Positions 17,431 through 25,940 are shown, numbered from the stretch's first letter. The stretch: DNA of 64,000 nucleotides from Paludibacter sp. (GCA_028710415.1 JAQTUE010000020.1:1-64000), one strand, 5' to 3'. Translations and numbers: made by a program. The notes: a model not told the origin generated them from the sequence alone.

Positions 17431-18075
17431 CTACAAATCCTTGATGAATACAATGTTAGAATCACCATGCGAACTTCGAGGAATTAATTTTGTCGAGTCT
17501 GTCACAATAATATCACGATGCTGAAAGTCCTTTAACCAAATTATGTCAGGTAAGGTATATTCTGAATTTTCAATAAAGAATGAGATTCCAAAAATGTGAA
17601 GATCTCCCATATATAAATTAGAACCATATATTATATGCGATTGTGAGTTACTTCCTACTAAAAAACGACTTACACTACCTGTTTCGTAATTGTCGATGTA
17701 AGTAAGAAAGTCTATATATTTGCTACTTTTGTTCAAAATTCTAAAACTAAGAGTGCCTTTATTTACAGTTACTTCTTTTGAACTTTTTATTCCATTAATT
17801 GTCATTGAAGCTAAATAGGTTCCCCCTTTTTCATATTTATGAGTCACATTGTATTTCCCATTTAAAGTAGTTCCATCTCCAAAATCCCAGGAGTATTCAT
17901 TACCGCCTAAAGAGTCTTTTGCAACAAAACTTGTTGATTTAGTAAGATAAACTGAGTCCTCTGTAACTGAGAATTCTGCAGTTTTTACATCAAATTCATT
18001 CTTATTGCACGCCATGAAAGTTATTAGTGTCAACGTGAAAAATAAAGTGTTTAGAAAGTTTTTTTTAAGATACAT
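17431..18075 (-). CDS. Lipoprotein with PKD domain
   Basis: The 214-aa product has lipobox 'LITFMACNKNEFD'. Residues ~30-110 form one PKD domain with the hallmark 'YSWDFGDGTTLNGKYNVTHK' and 'YEKGGTYLASMTI'. The C-terminal ~100 residues are an unassigned beta-rich part ('LNKSSKYIDFLTYID'). It lies at the left (distal) end of the cassette-like array, upstream bounded by the partial element R1. No left-hand element was found, so it may be a truncated last cassette or simply the first neighbour. Confidence 0.82.
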   Translation of the reverse strand: MYLKKNFLNTLFFTLTLITFMACNKNEFDVKTAEFSVTEDSVYLTKSTSFVAKDSLGGNEYSWDFGDGTTLNGKYNVTHKYEKGGTYLASMTINGIKSSKEVTVNKGTLSFRILNKSSKYIDFLTYIDNYETGSVSRFLVGSNSQSHIIYGSNLYMGDLHIFGISFFIENSEYTLPDIIWLKDFQHRDIIVTDSTKLIPRSSHGDSNIVFIKDL

Positions 18076-18163
18076 GATTTAAATGTTTTAGTTGTTTAAA
18101 TATTTTATTTTAAATTCTTTGTGTCAAACTGTTAGGTGGTTTTATATTTTTTGCTCTTACACA

Positions 18164-18190
18164 TAACGACCGAAACTATGGGCATTTGGC
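18164..18190 (-). repeat. R1: partial attC-like element (one arm)
   Basis: Only the first 27 bases remain: 'TAACGACCGAAACTATGGGC' then 'ATTTGGC'. The rest of the palindrome is lost and replaced by unrelated sequence. It marks the decayed left edge of the array. The adjoining unit end reads GTTATGTGTAAGAGC on the minus strand. Confidence 0.75.
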
Positions 18191-18230
18191 TTACCTAATA
18201 CCTGTATGTTTCAATTATCTCAATATCTTT

Positions 18231-18875
18231 TTATAATTGTCTTTTCTTTTTTATTCTTAGATTTATATGTCTCAAGTATGCAAGGATCGGGAATAACAAA
18301 AGCAGCAAAGAATAGAAATCAATAAATTCCCAAAGTCGGGATATGAGAAATATTGAAGCAGTAAAAAGAATAATTGTCAGGTGGAAACTTAAATCATCAT
18401 ATCCATTTTCACTAGAATACTGTTTACTGTCAATCACTCGTCCATTATTATCCTCAACATTCAGTATTAGTTTCTTTAAAAATAATTGATAATCACCTTT
18501 TTTCGTTTTTCCATTATTAATTTCGATTATTCTGTCATTTGTTATAATCTTTCTCAAAAATCTTTTGTCATCAATTACAAGTGTTTTTATATCTGAAATT
18601 GAGACAGGTTCTATATCTTTATTTTCAAACAATATCCTTTTTTTCCATTCGAAATCAAGCTTATTTTTCGAGTATCTTATAATCAGTTTTCCAAATACGA
18701 AATAATATATCAGAATCAAAAGGAACATCAACAATAATAGTGGTATGAATACCTGCATATTTGAAGTGTTGATCTTTTTTCCTAATACCACCAATCCGGG
18801 AGTCGAAAAGCCTAAAACAAGGATTGCAATGACTTCTCGATACTGTCTATGTACTAATAATTCAAATTCGTTCAT
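18231..18875 (-). CDS. Membrane protein of the cassette array, unknown function
   Basis: The 214-aa protein has two N-terminal hydrophobic segments ('YREVIAILVLGFSTPGLVVL' and 'VFIPLLLLMFLLILIYYFVF') and two C-terminal ones ('LSFHLTIILFTASIFLI' and 'FYSLLLLLFPILAYL'). A soluble central part of about 100 residues ('SISDIKTLVIDDKRFLRKII') looks like a small PH-like beta domain. The family is not recognised. It fills the unit between R1 and R2. Confidence 0.75.
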   Translation of the reverse strand: MNEFELLVHRQYREVIAILVLGFSTPGLVVLGKKINTSNMQVFIPLLLLMFLLILIYYFVFGKLIIRYSKNKLDFEWKKRILFENKDIEPVSISDIKTLVIDDKRFLRKIITNDRIIEINNGKTKKGDYQLFLKKLILNVEDNNGRVIDSKQYSSENGYDDLSFHLTIILFTASIFLISRLWEFIDFYSLLLLLFPILAYLRHINLRIKKKRQL

Positions 18876-18912
18876 ATTTATTCTGTCTGTTTTTCATTAT
18901 TAATACGACTAC

Positions 18913-19082
18913 TAACGATTGTATCAATTAGAATTTTGCTTACCCGATACTAAGGCTGTTCCATTTGAGGGAGTGTTTACAATCTCCCTACTACAAAATG
19001 AATGCGAGTTCAAAGCCTGTTAATTGCACTGTTTCACCTGACTTTGCGGACTCAGTCAGAAAATGAACATAATGTGTTTTAG
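18913..19082 (-). repeat. R2: attC-like element, long divergent copy
   Basis: At 170 bp it is the longest and most diverged copy. It keeps TAACGA at one end, a 'GGGAGTGTTTACAATCTCCC' central hairpin, 'AATGAATGCGAGTTCAAAGC', 'CAGTCAGAAAATGAACATAA' and ends TGTTTTA. The right unit end 'CCGCTAAAAC' (minus) matches the 'CCGCTAAGAAC' at the other end of the same unit. Confidence 0.8.
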
Positions 19083-19094
19083 CGGTTCGGTTTT

Positions 19095-19583
19095 TTATTT
19101 TTTCTTAAATTCGTTACGGTACCAATTTTCAATCTTTTTAATATTTTTTTTATCTGTTTTTGGGTTACAATTTAGTCCTAAGTTTATTTTAGTTTTGGTC
19201 ATGTAAGAATTTAAAAATATTATTGCAAATCCACCAATTTCGCCATGGTCAGTTGATATGTACGAAGAATACACATTCATATATCCACAACATTTTTTAT
19301 TTGAGTTAATAATACTAATTAGATAGTCAATGTCTTTTGATTTTACCCAATTATCCGGAAATTCTCCAGCCAAAGTTATAAAGTTTAGTTTTCGTGTTTC
19401 ATAATAATTCTCTGTGAATAGTTTGAAGAATGATTTTACATTTAGATTTTCGATTTTATAAAATGATTCTGTTTTTTGCTTCTCATTTTCAACATAACAA
19501 GTGTGGCTCTCTGATTTCAAAGAAGTCAAACCGAAAGTAAATAAAATTGCCAACAAAGTTTTAACTGTTACTATACGTTTCAT
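19095..19583 (-). CDS. Secreted protein of the cassette array, unknown function
   Basis: The 162-aa protein has a signal peptide ('VKTLLAILFTFGLTSLKSES'). The mature part has three or four cysteines ('SHTCYVENE', 'NKKCCGYMNV', 'GLNCNPK') and ends in a basic helix 'KIENWYRNEFKKK'. No known domain was recognised. Single gene between R2 and R3. Confidence 0.75.
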   Translation of the reverse strand: MKRIVTVKTLLAILFTFGLTSLKSESHTCYVENEKQKTESFYKIENLNVKSFFKLFTENYYETRKLNFITLAGEFPDNWVKSKDIDYLISIINSNKKCCGYMNVYSSYISTDHGEIGGFAIIFLNSYMTKTKINLGLNCNPKTDKKNIKKIENWYRNEFKKK

Positions 19584-19607
19584 AATCTATCTTTTAAAAC
19601 TGTCCGC

Positions 19608-19751
19608 TAAGAACTGACGCTCTGGATATATGGTATACCCAATACCCGGGATGTTCCATTTGAGGGAGCATTCACTGTCACCCTACTACAAAGTGAATGC
19701 GGGAGCAAACCCTATTGCACGTCAGCCAGCCAATGAACAAAGCATGTGTTA
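19608..19751 (-). repeat. R3: attC-like element
   Basis: 144 bp. Core 'GAGGGAGCATTCACTGTCAC' ... 'AAAGTGAATGCGGGAGCAAA', then 'TTGCACGTCAGCCAGCCAAT' and end 'GCATGTGTTA'. GCATTCACT / AGTGAATGC is a 9-bp stem. The left half (TAAGAACTGACGCTCTGG) is diverged. The right outer arm (minus GCCTAACACATAAC) matches the far end of the same unit. Confidence 0.88.
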
Positions 19752-19765
19752 TGTGTTAGGCATTT

Positions 19766-20398
19766 TCAGTTGTCGTTAAATTGTTTATTGTGTTTTTCTC
19801 TGTATCTAATAATTTTCCGGTAAATAAACCAAATCAACCAATAAATAAAGATTATAAGTAAGGGTAAATCAAAATACAAGAGATACTTCCCAAAAATTTG
19901 TTTTCCAAACAAAGCTGCAATAATCATGATGAATAATAATAAATACTCCCAGAAATCATACTTTTTCTTAAATATCCAATCTTTGTTTGTAATATACCAG
20001 TCTTGATATTTTTTGTTTTTCGGGTCTATAACAATGAGTTTCTCAAATCTTTCGTTTGATTCAGAATATTTCTCTTGTCTACCGAGGACTACACCTTCCC
20101 AAAACAAAGTAATTTCGTAGAATTTGTCATAATATTCACTTGATTTATTTTTCAATCTTTCGAGTAATTTATAGATGTGTTCTAAAACAATTAATGCGAC
20201 ACCGTATTGTGTCTTTTTTTCTAGTGCTATACAGTATTTTTGTTTAACGACAATGAATTCTTCAATTGTCATCTTGTCGAGTGCGTTATTTAGATTTTCA
20301 TAATACGTCCTATGTTTCTTATAAAATTTCAGAATTTCATCTGTATTATTCATGTCAATTTTATAAAGTTCAGTTCTAATTTTGTCCTTATTAATCAT
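19766..20398 (-). CDS. TPR-like protein with C-terminal membrane anchor, cassette array
   Basis: The track start (20425) lies inside the element boundary; the ATG at 20398 (MINKDKIRTELYKID) follows an A-rich ribosome-binding stretch and is preferred. Residues ~1-135 are helical and TPR-like ('ALIVLEHIYKLLERLKNKSS', 'YSESNERFEKLIVIDPKNKK'). Residues ~140-195 hold two transmembrane segments ('YLLLFIMIIAALFGKQIF' and 'LPLLIIFIYWLIWFIY'), followed by a short basic tail. Probably an inner-membrane protein with a cytosolic protein-binding domain. Sole gene between R3 and R4. Confidence 0.78.
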   Translation of the reverse strand: MINKDKIRTELYKIDMNNTDEILKFYKKHRTYYENLNNALDKMTIEEFIVVKQKYCIALEKKTQYGVALIVLEHIYKLLERLKNKSSEYYDKFYEITLFWEGVVLGRQEKYSESNERFEKLIVIDPKNKKYQDWYITNKDWIFKKKYDFWEYLLLFIMIIAALFGKQIFGKYLLYFDLPLLIIFIYWLIWFIYRKIIRYREKHNKQFNDN

Positions 20399-20424
20399 GT
20401 CTTTTTCTTTTTTTTGCTTACACA

Positions 20425-20550
20425 TAACGACCTAGTTTAAGGGCAATTGTCGGTTTGCGGGAGCATTCGCTGTCGTGGAATGACAAGGTGAATGCGGGAG
20501 CAAAACTGCCGGAATGCACGTCAGCCGCCAATGCGCATAGACGTGTATTA
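20425..20550 (-). repeat. R4: attC-like element
   Basis: 126 bp. 'TAACGACCTAGTTTAAGGGC', 'GGTTTGCGGGAGCATTCGCT', apex 'TGTCGTGGAATGACA', 'GTGAATGCGGGAGCAAAACT', 'CCGGAATGCACGTCAGCCGC', end 'ACGTGTATTA'. The apex has paired TGTC/GACA. The stop codon of the next gene is the final TTA of this element (TAA on the minus strand). Confidence 0.9.
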
Positions 20551-21342
20551 AGTACTAGGCTTTTTTCGTCGGTTCTTTTCTTTAATTATTTTAAAATCTG
20601 CAATTATAAATATGCTGCATATATTTAATATAGCCCCACAAAAGATAATTGACGTAATACTGAAGTTAGTATAAAGTATAAAAACTGATAAACCAACAAA
20701 AAAAAGAGTCAAAGAATATCCTAATATTTTTAAAACTAGATTTTTTGGAGACAGTTCAGATTCTTTCCAAAATTTATCATCTTTTTCTTTCTGATCAATT
20801 TCGGCTAATTCTACAACGTTCTCGCCATTTAAGGCTTTTTGTAGTTGTGTCCTAAATAGATTCCTGTTTTTTTTGTTTAATCCAAATGAGAATGGATTTG
20901 ACCTTATTGAAGGAGCAGGCATGCTATTAAATAGAATTTCATTTTCAGTTCGAATTGCAGTAATTTCAATACTATCCCATTGAAATCCAGAACTTTTATT
21001 AGCTTTAAAATAATTCTTAGTGATGTTTTCGGGACGCCAATCTAAATATATTGAAGTAGCTAAACAAGTAGCTTTAAATTGCTTTTCAGATACTTTAATT
21101 TGCCACACTTCAAATTTTCGGGCTTTAATTTTATGCCATAACAAAAGTAGAATTAATAAAGTCAAAAAAAATAAAGATTTTGGAAGGTTATTAGATTCAA
21201 TATCTGATTCAATGTCAACAATGAGAATCATTGTCATTACAAAAGATATGAATAGAAAATTTATCCAATATTCAACCAGTTTAGAGCGTTTAAAAAAAAC
21301 TCTATTTCGTATAATGCTATTTTCGAATTCTGTTGTTGTCAT
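20548..21342 (-). CDS. Membrane protein of the cassette array, unknown function
   Basis: The 264-aa protein has two N-terminal transmembrane segments ('WINFLFISFVMTMILIV', 'SLFFLTLLILLLLWH'), a ~120-residue soluble domain ('VWQIKVSEKQFKATCLATSI', 'WDSIEITAIRTENEILFNSM') and two C-terminal segments ('LGYSLTLFFVGLSVFILY', 'IIFCGAILNICSIFII'). The arrangement TM-TM / small beta domain / TM-TM resembles the 18231 product. Its stop codon is formed by element R4, so the last residues are encoded by the unit end. Confidence 0.76.
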   Translation of the reverse strand: MTTTEFENSIIRNRVFFKRSKLVEYWINFLFISFVMTMILIVDIESDIESNNLPKSLFFLTLLILLLLWHKIKARKFEVWQIKVSEKQFKATCLATSIYLDWRPENITKNYFKANKSSGFQWDSIEITAIRTENEILFNSMPAPSIRSNPFSFGLNKKNRNLFRTQLQKALNGENVVELAEIDQKEKDDKFWKESELSPKNLVLKILGYSLTLFFVGLSVFILYTNFSITSIIFCGAILNICSIFIIADFKIIKEKNRRKKPST

Positions 21343-21366
21343 TCTTTGTTTTTTTTAACTTGCACC

Positions 21367-21492
21367 TAAGAACCGAGGCTATGGGCATTTATCGGTTTGC
21401 GGGAGCATTCACTGTCTTCCTGTTACAAAGTGAAAGCGGGAGCAAATACTGCTAATTGCACGTCAGCCAGCCAATGAACATAAAGTGTTTTA
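21367..21492 (-). repeat. R5: attC-like element
   Basis: 126 bp, from 'TAAGAACCGAGGCTATGGGC' to 'AACATAAAGTGTTTTA'. Contains 'GGGAGCATTCACTGTCTTCC', 'AAAGTGAAAGCGGGAGC' and 'TTGCACGTCAGCCAGCC'. The TAAC end is changed to TAAG, so one box is degenerate. Confidence 0.88.
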
Positions 21493-21745
21493 AGGGCCAG
21501 GCGCTGTTGCCATTAGTTTATTTTTCTTGTTGCATTCTGTTTCAATATGTGCATAGTCAATTCAGCTCTCATCCCCACCCGAATGGCGTTACTTTCTCTT
21601 TCTTTACTATGGTAAGCGTTTGCTGAATACTTTCAAACTTTACAAATCATCGTAAACCACTTTTAATTCTCATTCCAATTGCTCCAAATGAACCAAAAGG
21701 ATGTTCTTATCTGGCTTAACAGTGGATGGCAATTATTCTCGAATG
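21493..21745. other. Non-coding part of the R5-R6 unit
   Basis: About 250 bp between R5 and the gene stop, longer than in other units. No ORF over 60 aa, hairpin or repeat was seen. It may be a decayed second gene. Confidence 0.4.
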
Positions 21746-22525
21746 TCAATAATATGTAAATTCCGATTCCTGATATGTGCTTGAACCTTGTTTAATTATT
21801 TCCTTTTGCACTCTTCCATGAGAAAAAACATAGTCATATTTTAGCGTATCAGCCGATATGGAATTAATAAATATTTTGTACTTCAAAAGATTATGGCTGT
21901 ACCGCCCACTATATCCCGGAAATAATAAAATACCTCCCATCTCTCTTGTTTGTATCTGGTAAATTCCATTGTTTAAATAGTTGTCAAAGTATTCATATTT
22001 AATAATAAAACCACTAGGATGATATAATTTCACCACGTTTTCTCCTTTTATTTCAAATACATCGTGATAATATGTACTTGTATCAGAAGAACCTCCCCAA
22101 TCCTCTATCATATCCGTAAGAAATCCATTATCATCATATTTAAAACTAAACCGCATAATTCGTAAATATTTATTTGAACTTATTGTTCTTGTCGAATCTA
22201 CATATCCACGAGTGTTTAAAAATGATGAGTCTGTGGAATATAACCTGTTATTTGAGTAATTGCTTACAACAAGTTTATTCCCATTAATAGAAAAAGTTTC
22301 ATATGAATCCGGATTTTCAGCCATATTCGCTATTTTTATCAATCGGCCCGTCTTATCATATTCGTAAAAATAGCTCCAGCCTACTCCACCAAATATTGTT
22401 GTAACTGATTTTACTTTACCAACCACAGACTGTGGAATCTCATTTTTGTCCTGACAAGCAACAACAAAGAAAATAATAATCGAAAAACATAGTAGTTGAG
22501 ATCGTATAAGCAATGTTTTACCCAT
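21746..22525 (-). CDS. Lipoprotein with YD-repeat-like strands, cassette array
   Basis: The 259-aa product has lipobox 'IIIFFVVACQDKNEIP'. The mature part has repeating strands such as 'WSYFYEYDKTGRLIKI', 'RFSFKYDDNGFLTDMIED' and 'YDYVFSHGRVQKEI', the pattern of RHS/YD-like and DUF4595-like Bacteroidetes lipoproteins. It would be anchored in the envelope. Single gene between R5 and R6. Confidence 0.8.
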   Translation of the reverse strand: MGKTLLIRSQLLCFSIIIFFVVACQDKNEIPQSVVGKVKSVTTIFGGVGWSYFYEYDKTGRLIKIANMAENPDSYETFSINGNKLVVSNYSNNRLYSTDSSFLNTRGYVDSTRTISSNKYLRIMRFSFKYDDNGFLTDMIEDWGGSSDTSTYYHDVFEIKGENVVKLYHPSGFIIKYEYFDNYLNNGIYQIQTREMGGILLFPGYSGRYSHNLLKYKIFINSISADTLKYDYVFSHGRVQKEIIKQGSSTYQESEFTYY

Positions 22526-22578
22526 AGCCGAATAGTTTGTAAAATTTCAAATCTTTGTTTTTTTTATGCGCTTGCAGC

Positions 22579-22703
22579 TAACGACCGAATTATGAGCATT
22601 TGGCGGTTTGCGGGAGCTTCGCTGTCGTGAAACGACAAACTGAATGCGTGAGCAAAACTGCCGGAATGCACCTCAGCCAGCCTGTTTCCAAATGTGTGTG
22701 TTA
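22579..22703 (-). repeat. R6: attC-like element
   Basis: 125 bp, 'TAACGACCGAATTATGAGC' to 'AAATGTGTGTGTTA', with apex 'TGTCGTGAAACGACA' and inner arms 'GCGGGAGCTTCGCTG' and 'CTGAATGCGTGAGCAAAAC'. The last TTA is the stop codon (minus TAA) of the next gene. Confidence 0.9.
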
Positions 22704-23135
22704 GCGGTTAGGGTTTTCATTTTTCATTTCTAAAGATAACATTGTCTCTGAAATATCAAATAAAATTTTGTCACCAACTTTTTTTACGAAAATCTCCATT
22801 AAACCCGAGTGGTTTTTTTCTTTGTCTTTCCAGTCTTGAATTAATATAGTGTTTGTTGTCGGATTATATTTCCAGTGTCCATTTTTTATTCTCATTTCGT
22901 CAAATGAAAAGTCAAAAGTAAAGTTATGGTCTGCCTTAAATATAAATTTTGATTTGAGAAATGATTCTTTCAACATTTCAATCATTTGTTTCTTGTGATT
23001 TGGAATTTTGTCATTCAAAAATTGCACTTTCAGAACTGACCAAGTGCCAATGATTTCGTTTTCTGTAAATTGCTGAGCTTTAGTTTGTAGTCCAATTCCT
23101 AGAAACAGAATGATAAGTATTATTCCCTTTTTCAT
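22701..23135 (-). CDS. Secreted lipocalin-like protein, cassette array
   Basis: The 144-aa protein has a signal peptide ('IILIILFLGIGLQTKAQ'). 'ENEIIGTWSVLKVQFL' is the GxW motif of lipocalin-like (DUF4488-type) small barrels, followed by 'FKADHNFTFDFSFDEM' and 'NGHWKYNPTTNTILIQ'. It probably binds a small hydrophobic ligand or has a structural role; this is inferred from fold resemblance. The C-terminal 'NPNR' plus stop is encoded by the unit end and R6. Second gene of the R6-R7 unit. Confidence 0.78.
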   Translation of the reverse strand: MKKGIILIILFLGIGLQTKAQQFTENEIIGTWSVLKVQFLNDKIPNHKKQMIEMLKESFLKSKFIFKADHNFTFDFSFDEMRIKNGHWKYNPTTNTILIQDWKDKEKNHSGLMEIFVKKVGDKILFDISETMLSLEMKNENPNR

Positions 23136-23162
23136 TTATATGAAATTTTATATTTATGTAGT

Positions 23163-23678
23163 TTATTTGTTTTCCATCAAGTCGACAATTCGTCCATCTT
23201 TAATTCGAAATGGTCCGTTAATATTTTTATTCTTGCCCTTCTCTTCTTCAATAATTTCAAAACATTTATCTATATGGTTTTGTGTGATTTCAGGATTGTT
23301 TGTTTCCCAATATTCTCCTTCATCATTTACTTCTAACCAGTCAAAATATGGTTCAATTAATCTTAAAATCTCAATCACTTTTATGTGAGTTTCAATTCCA
23401 GAGAATTGAGTTTTGCAATATTCTTGTATAATATAATCCTTGTCAAATTCTAAATTTAATGGTTCACTGCTTACATGCGGTTGAATTCTAATTCCTCGTG
23501 CCAAACCTTGATAATCCCAATCTTTCTCGTCTTTTACTCGCATCAAAAGTTTATTCTCTTCCTCGAAAACTAAATATGGCATCTCATGTTTGTCAGCATA
23601 TTCTTGAGTGACTTTTAAAATTTCATCGTAGTCACTTTTCGAGTTTAGTTGTCCTGTAAAGTTCACTGTTACACCCAT
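23163..23678 (-). CDS. Cytosolic protein, unknown function, cassette array
   Basis: The 171-aa acidic protein begins 'MGVTVNFTGQLNSKSDYDEI' and has no signal peptide. I recall related 'MGITIHFxG' proteins among small unknown proteins of bacteria, but have no function for them. 'RGIRIQPHVSSEPLNLEFDK' and 'LIEPYFDWLEVNDEGEYWET' are its most distinct parts. First gene of a two-gene unit, 27 bp before the lipocalin-like gene. Confidence 0.75.
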   Translation of the reverse strand: MGVTVNFTGQLNSKSDYDEILKVTQEYADKHEMPYLVFEEENKLLMRVKDEKDWDYQGLARGIRIQPHVSSEPLNLEFDKDYIIQEYCKTQFSGIETHIKVIEILRLIEPYFDWLEVNDEGEYWETNNPEITQNHIDKCFEIIEEEKGKNKNINGPFRIKDGRIVDLMENK

Positions 23679-23708
23679 ATCTGTCGTTTTTTTTTTGAGC
23701 CTTACCGC

Positions 23709-23729
23709 TAACGACCGAGGCGTATGTTA
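23709..23729 (-). repeat. R7: minimal 21-bp form of the attC-like element
   Basis: Reads 'TAACGACCGAGGCGTATGTTA'. The left end (TAACGACCGAGGC) is joined directly to the right end (GGCGTGTGTTA in other copies) at the shared GGC, so the whole hairpin is missing. The two unit ends beside it are intact: minus GTTAGCGGTAAGG matches ACCGCTAAC of R6, and GCCACTAAC matches the R8 side. Confidence 0.85.
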
Positions 23730-23741
23730 GTGGCTAGGTTT

Positions 23742-25148
23742 TTAATTCTTAATATTTAATTTGTCAGATAATTCAGCCAGCACAATATCTAATTTTTTTA
23801 GAGCTGGGTGGTCATTTTTATAACAAATTACCAAACGTTTCTTTGACTCTTTAAAATATGTATATGATTTTGAATCCAAATCTAAGTTATAAAACAAATC
23901 TCCAAGAGAAAAATATACACTCCCAACTATTAGTGTTGAATCATAATACTTTTTAATTTTTTCGATAAAAAATGCTTCTATATAATCAATAGAGTTGTGT
24001 TCAATAGCTAACCTAACTAAATCATCTTGAATTTGACGAGCCGAAGGTTCAAGTTCAAAAAAGTCTTCAATTAAAAAGTCTCGATTTTCTGAGATATAAT
24101 CCATTTCAAGTAAAGCTAGTCTTGCTCCATAATTTTTTGGAAATATCTCAATACTTTGAAGATATATTTGTTTTGCTTTATCAAAATCTTTCATGTCTCG
24201 GTGAATTTGTCCGATACTAATAAGAATTTCAGCCTTTTCTTGTCCAGATTTTGCATGTTTAAGCCAATTTTCTCTAGTTGAAATTTCGGTAGCAGCAACA
24301 CTTTCCAGATTTACGTCAACCGGTTTAAGATTCTCAATTACATATTCGAGTTTCCTAACATTTTTTTCTCTTAATTCTTCAGGTGTAAACAAAACGCAAA
24401 AAACAGAGAATTTATTAAAATCAACAAAGCCAGTATATTCGTATAATTCAGTTTCTTTTCTAAGTATTTTTCTAAGTATCGTTGTGTGTCCATCATTTCT
24501 TGTTACTGATTTTTCATAATTAAAAGTAGCTGTCGGGTGAAAATATTTGGTTTGTTCTTCCTGAAATTTAATCAAATCATCTATGTTCTTAATTTTTTCG
24601 TCATAGTTACATATGCTCATATATATCCATTCTCCTGCTTTCTGAGCTTTCTCAAGAGTAGTGCCTCGTTGATAGAGAGTTGCGATTGCAAATTTTGTTC
24701 TTTTACCATCAATTATCCAACCAAAAGGAGCCGGAAGAATTGCACCATTTCTACCACTATATGTAATGCCTCCAAATCCTTGAAAGTTTTTCAATTCATC
24801 AAAACTTAAAATATCAAGCTCTATTTTTAATGGGCCATAATAAGCTCTATTTATTGCTGCCTTAGAATAACCTTTTGAAGTTACAAGAATGCCTTGATCA
24901 GCTTCTAAATCTTCTACCATTGAGATGAAAGTTTCAACATGCTTGACATCAATGTTTTTATTGTAATATTTCCCATCCACAACTATTCGAATTTTCCGTC
25001 CAGCTATTCGTCCTTCAACTAAAATATCAATTTGTCTTTCTTCTCTCGAATAGCGACCTTGAATTCTTTGGTCAAATTTTATATCAGCATCAGGATAAGC
25101 ACTTTTAAATGATTCAAAAATCTCTTCTTCGTATTCTTTCCAATTCAT
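23742..25148 (-). CDS. PD-(D/E)XK nuclease-like (Mrr-type) protein with TPR repeats, cassette array
   Basis: The track start uses TTG; the ATG three codons later (25148) is preferred. Residues ~1-100 look like an Mrr/restriction-endonuclease-like fold: 'RQIDILVEGRIAGRKIRIVV' followed by 'DGKYY' gives Asp41 and a D-x-K (Asp58, Lys60), then 'GILVTSKGYSKAAINRA'. The C-terminal half has TPR-like helices ('ILISIGQIHRDMKDFDKAKQ', 'YFSLGDLFYNLDLDSKSYTY'). Such proteins act in restriction or in nucleic-acid sensing; the role here is open. It is the largest cargo gene of the array and fills the R7-R8 unit alone. Confidence 0.82.
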   Translation of the reverse strand: MNWKEYEEEIFESFKSAYPDADIKFDQRIQGRYSREERQIDILVEGRIAGRKIRIVVDGKYYNKNIDVKHVETFISMVEDLEADQGILVTSKGYSKAAINRAYYGPLKIELDILSFDELKNFQGFGGITYSGRNGAILPAPFGWIIDGKRTKFAIATLYQRGTTLEKAQKAGEWIYMSICNYDEKIKNIDDLIKFQEEQTKYFHPTATFNYEKSVTRNDGHTTILRKILRKETELYEYTGFVDFNKFSVFCVLFTPEELREKNVRKLEYVIENLKPVDVNLESVAATEISTRENWLKHAKSGQEKAEILISIGQIHRDMKDFDKAKQIYLQSIEIFPKNYGARLALLEMDYISENRDFLIEDFFELEPSARQIQDDLVRLAIEHNSIDYIEAFFIEKIKKYYDSTLIVGSVYFSLGDLFYNLDLDSKSYTYFKESKKRLVICYKNDHPALKKLDIVLAELSDKLNIKN

Positions 25149-25199
25149 GAAGCTCAATTTAATTTTAGGTTACATATCTGTTTTTTTTACACTTGCCAC

Positions 25200-25323
25200 T
25201 AACGACCGAGGCTATGGGCTATGGGCATTTGACGGTTTGCGGGAGCATTCGATGTCGTGGAACGACAAAGTGAATGTGGAAGCAATTCCTGTCAATAGCA
25301 CGTCAGCCAAACAATGTGTATTA
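25200..25323 (-). repeat. R8: attC-like element
   Basis: 124 bp, from 'TAACGACCGAGGCTATGGGC' to 'AACAATGTGTATTA'. It carries an 8-bp tandem duplication (CTATGGGCTATGGGC), apex 'TGTCGTGGAACGACA', arms 'GCGGGAGCATTCGATG' / 'AAGTGAATGTGGAAGC' and 'CACGTCAGCC'. Confidence 0.9.
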
Positions 25324-25406
25324 AGTTCGTTAGCAGTTGTAATTTTCTTGTTTTAAACACATTACTATCAGTTTATTTTTCAAGAATCGTGTACTCATGA
25401 TATTCA

Positions 25407-25922
25407 TTAATCCGGTCGAAGTGGAGGTGGTGGTTTCAAATATTTTGTTGTCTTGAAATCAGCACATGTATCAATTCGATTTTTGAGATTTGGTTTCTTT
25501 TTAAGCAAGTATTTAGCGAGTTCTGATAAATCATTTTTGATATTATGTATTCCCATAATCGTAGACTCAAGAATTGTGTCTGGATATTCTATTCTAAATA
25601 TATACATTCCACAGTCTTGACAATTTTCATCATAAACATTGTTTATTTTTTCCTTCTTTAATTTGGATAGAAATATATTAATGCTGTCAATTGACTGATT
25701 ATTCAACGTATCCTTATAATAGGTGGCTTTATTTGTTTCACCGTGAATTTCGTATTTGTTATAATTCAAAACTCCGTTTTGATTAATCTTTAAAGTAACT
25801 CCTCCTGTCCAACCATTACTATAAGTAAACTCTAAAGAATCAGTTATCAAATAATTAGGCTTTTCTATCTGGCATGACCAACAGAAAATTATGGTTGCAA
25901 GAATGATTGTTATCTTTTTCAT
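25407..25922 (-). CDS. Lipoprotein, unknown function, cassette array
   Basis: The 171-aa product has lipobox 'LATIIFCWSCQIEKPN'. The mature domain ('DSLEFTYSNGWTGGVTLKIN', 'NQSIDSINIFLSKLKKEKIN') alternates strands and helices and has a Cys pair 'DENCQDCGMYIFRIEY'. It ends in a proline-rich tail 'KPPPPLRPD'. Not recognised. Single gene between R8 and the half element R9. Confidence 0.76.
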   Translation of the reverse strand: MKKITIILATIIFCWSCQIEKPNYLITDSLEFTYSNGWTGGVTLKINQNGVLNYNKYEIHGETNKATYYKDTLNNQSIDSINIFLSKLKKEKINNVYDENCQDCGMYIFRIEYPDTILESTIMGIHNIKNDLSELAKYLLKKKPNLKNRIDTCADFKTTKYLKPPPPLRPD

Positions 25923-25940
25923 AGTTATATGGCGAATATT

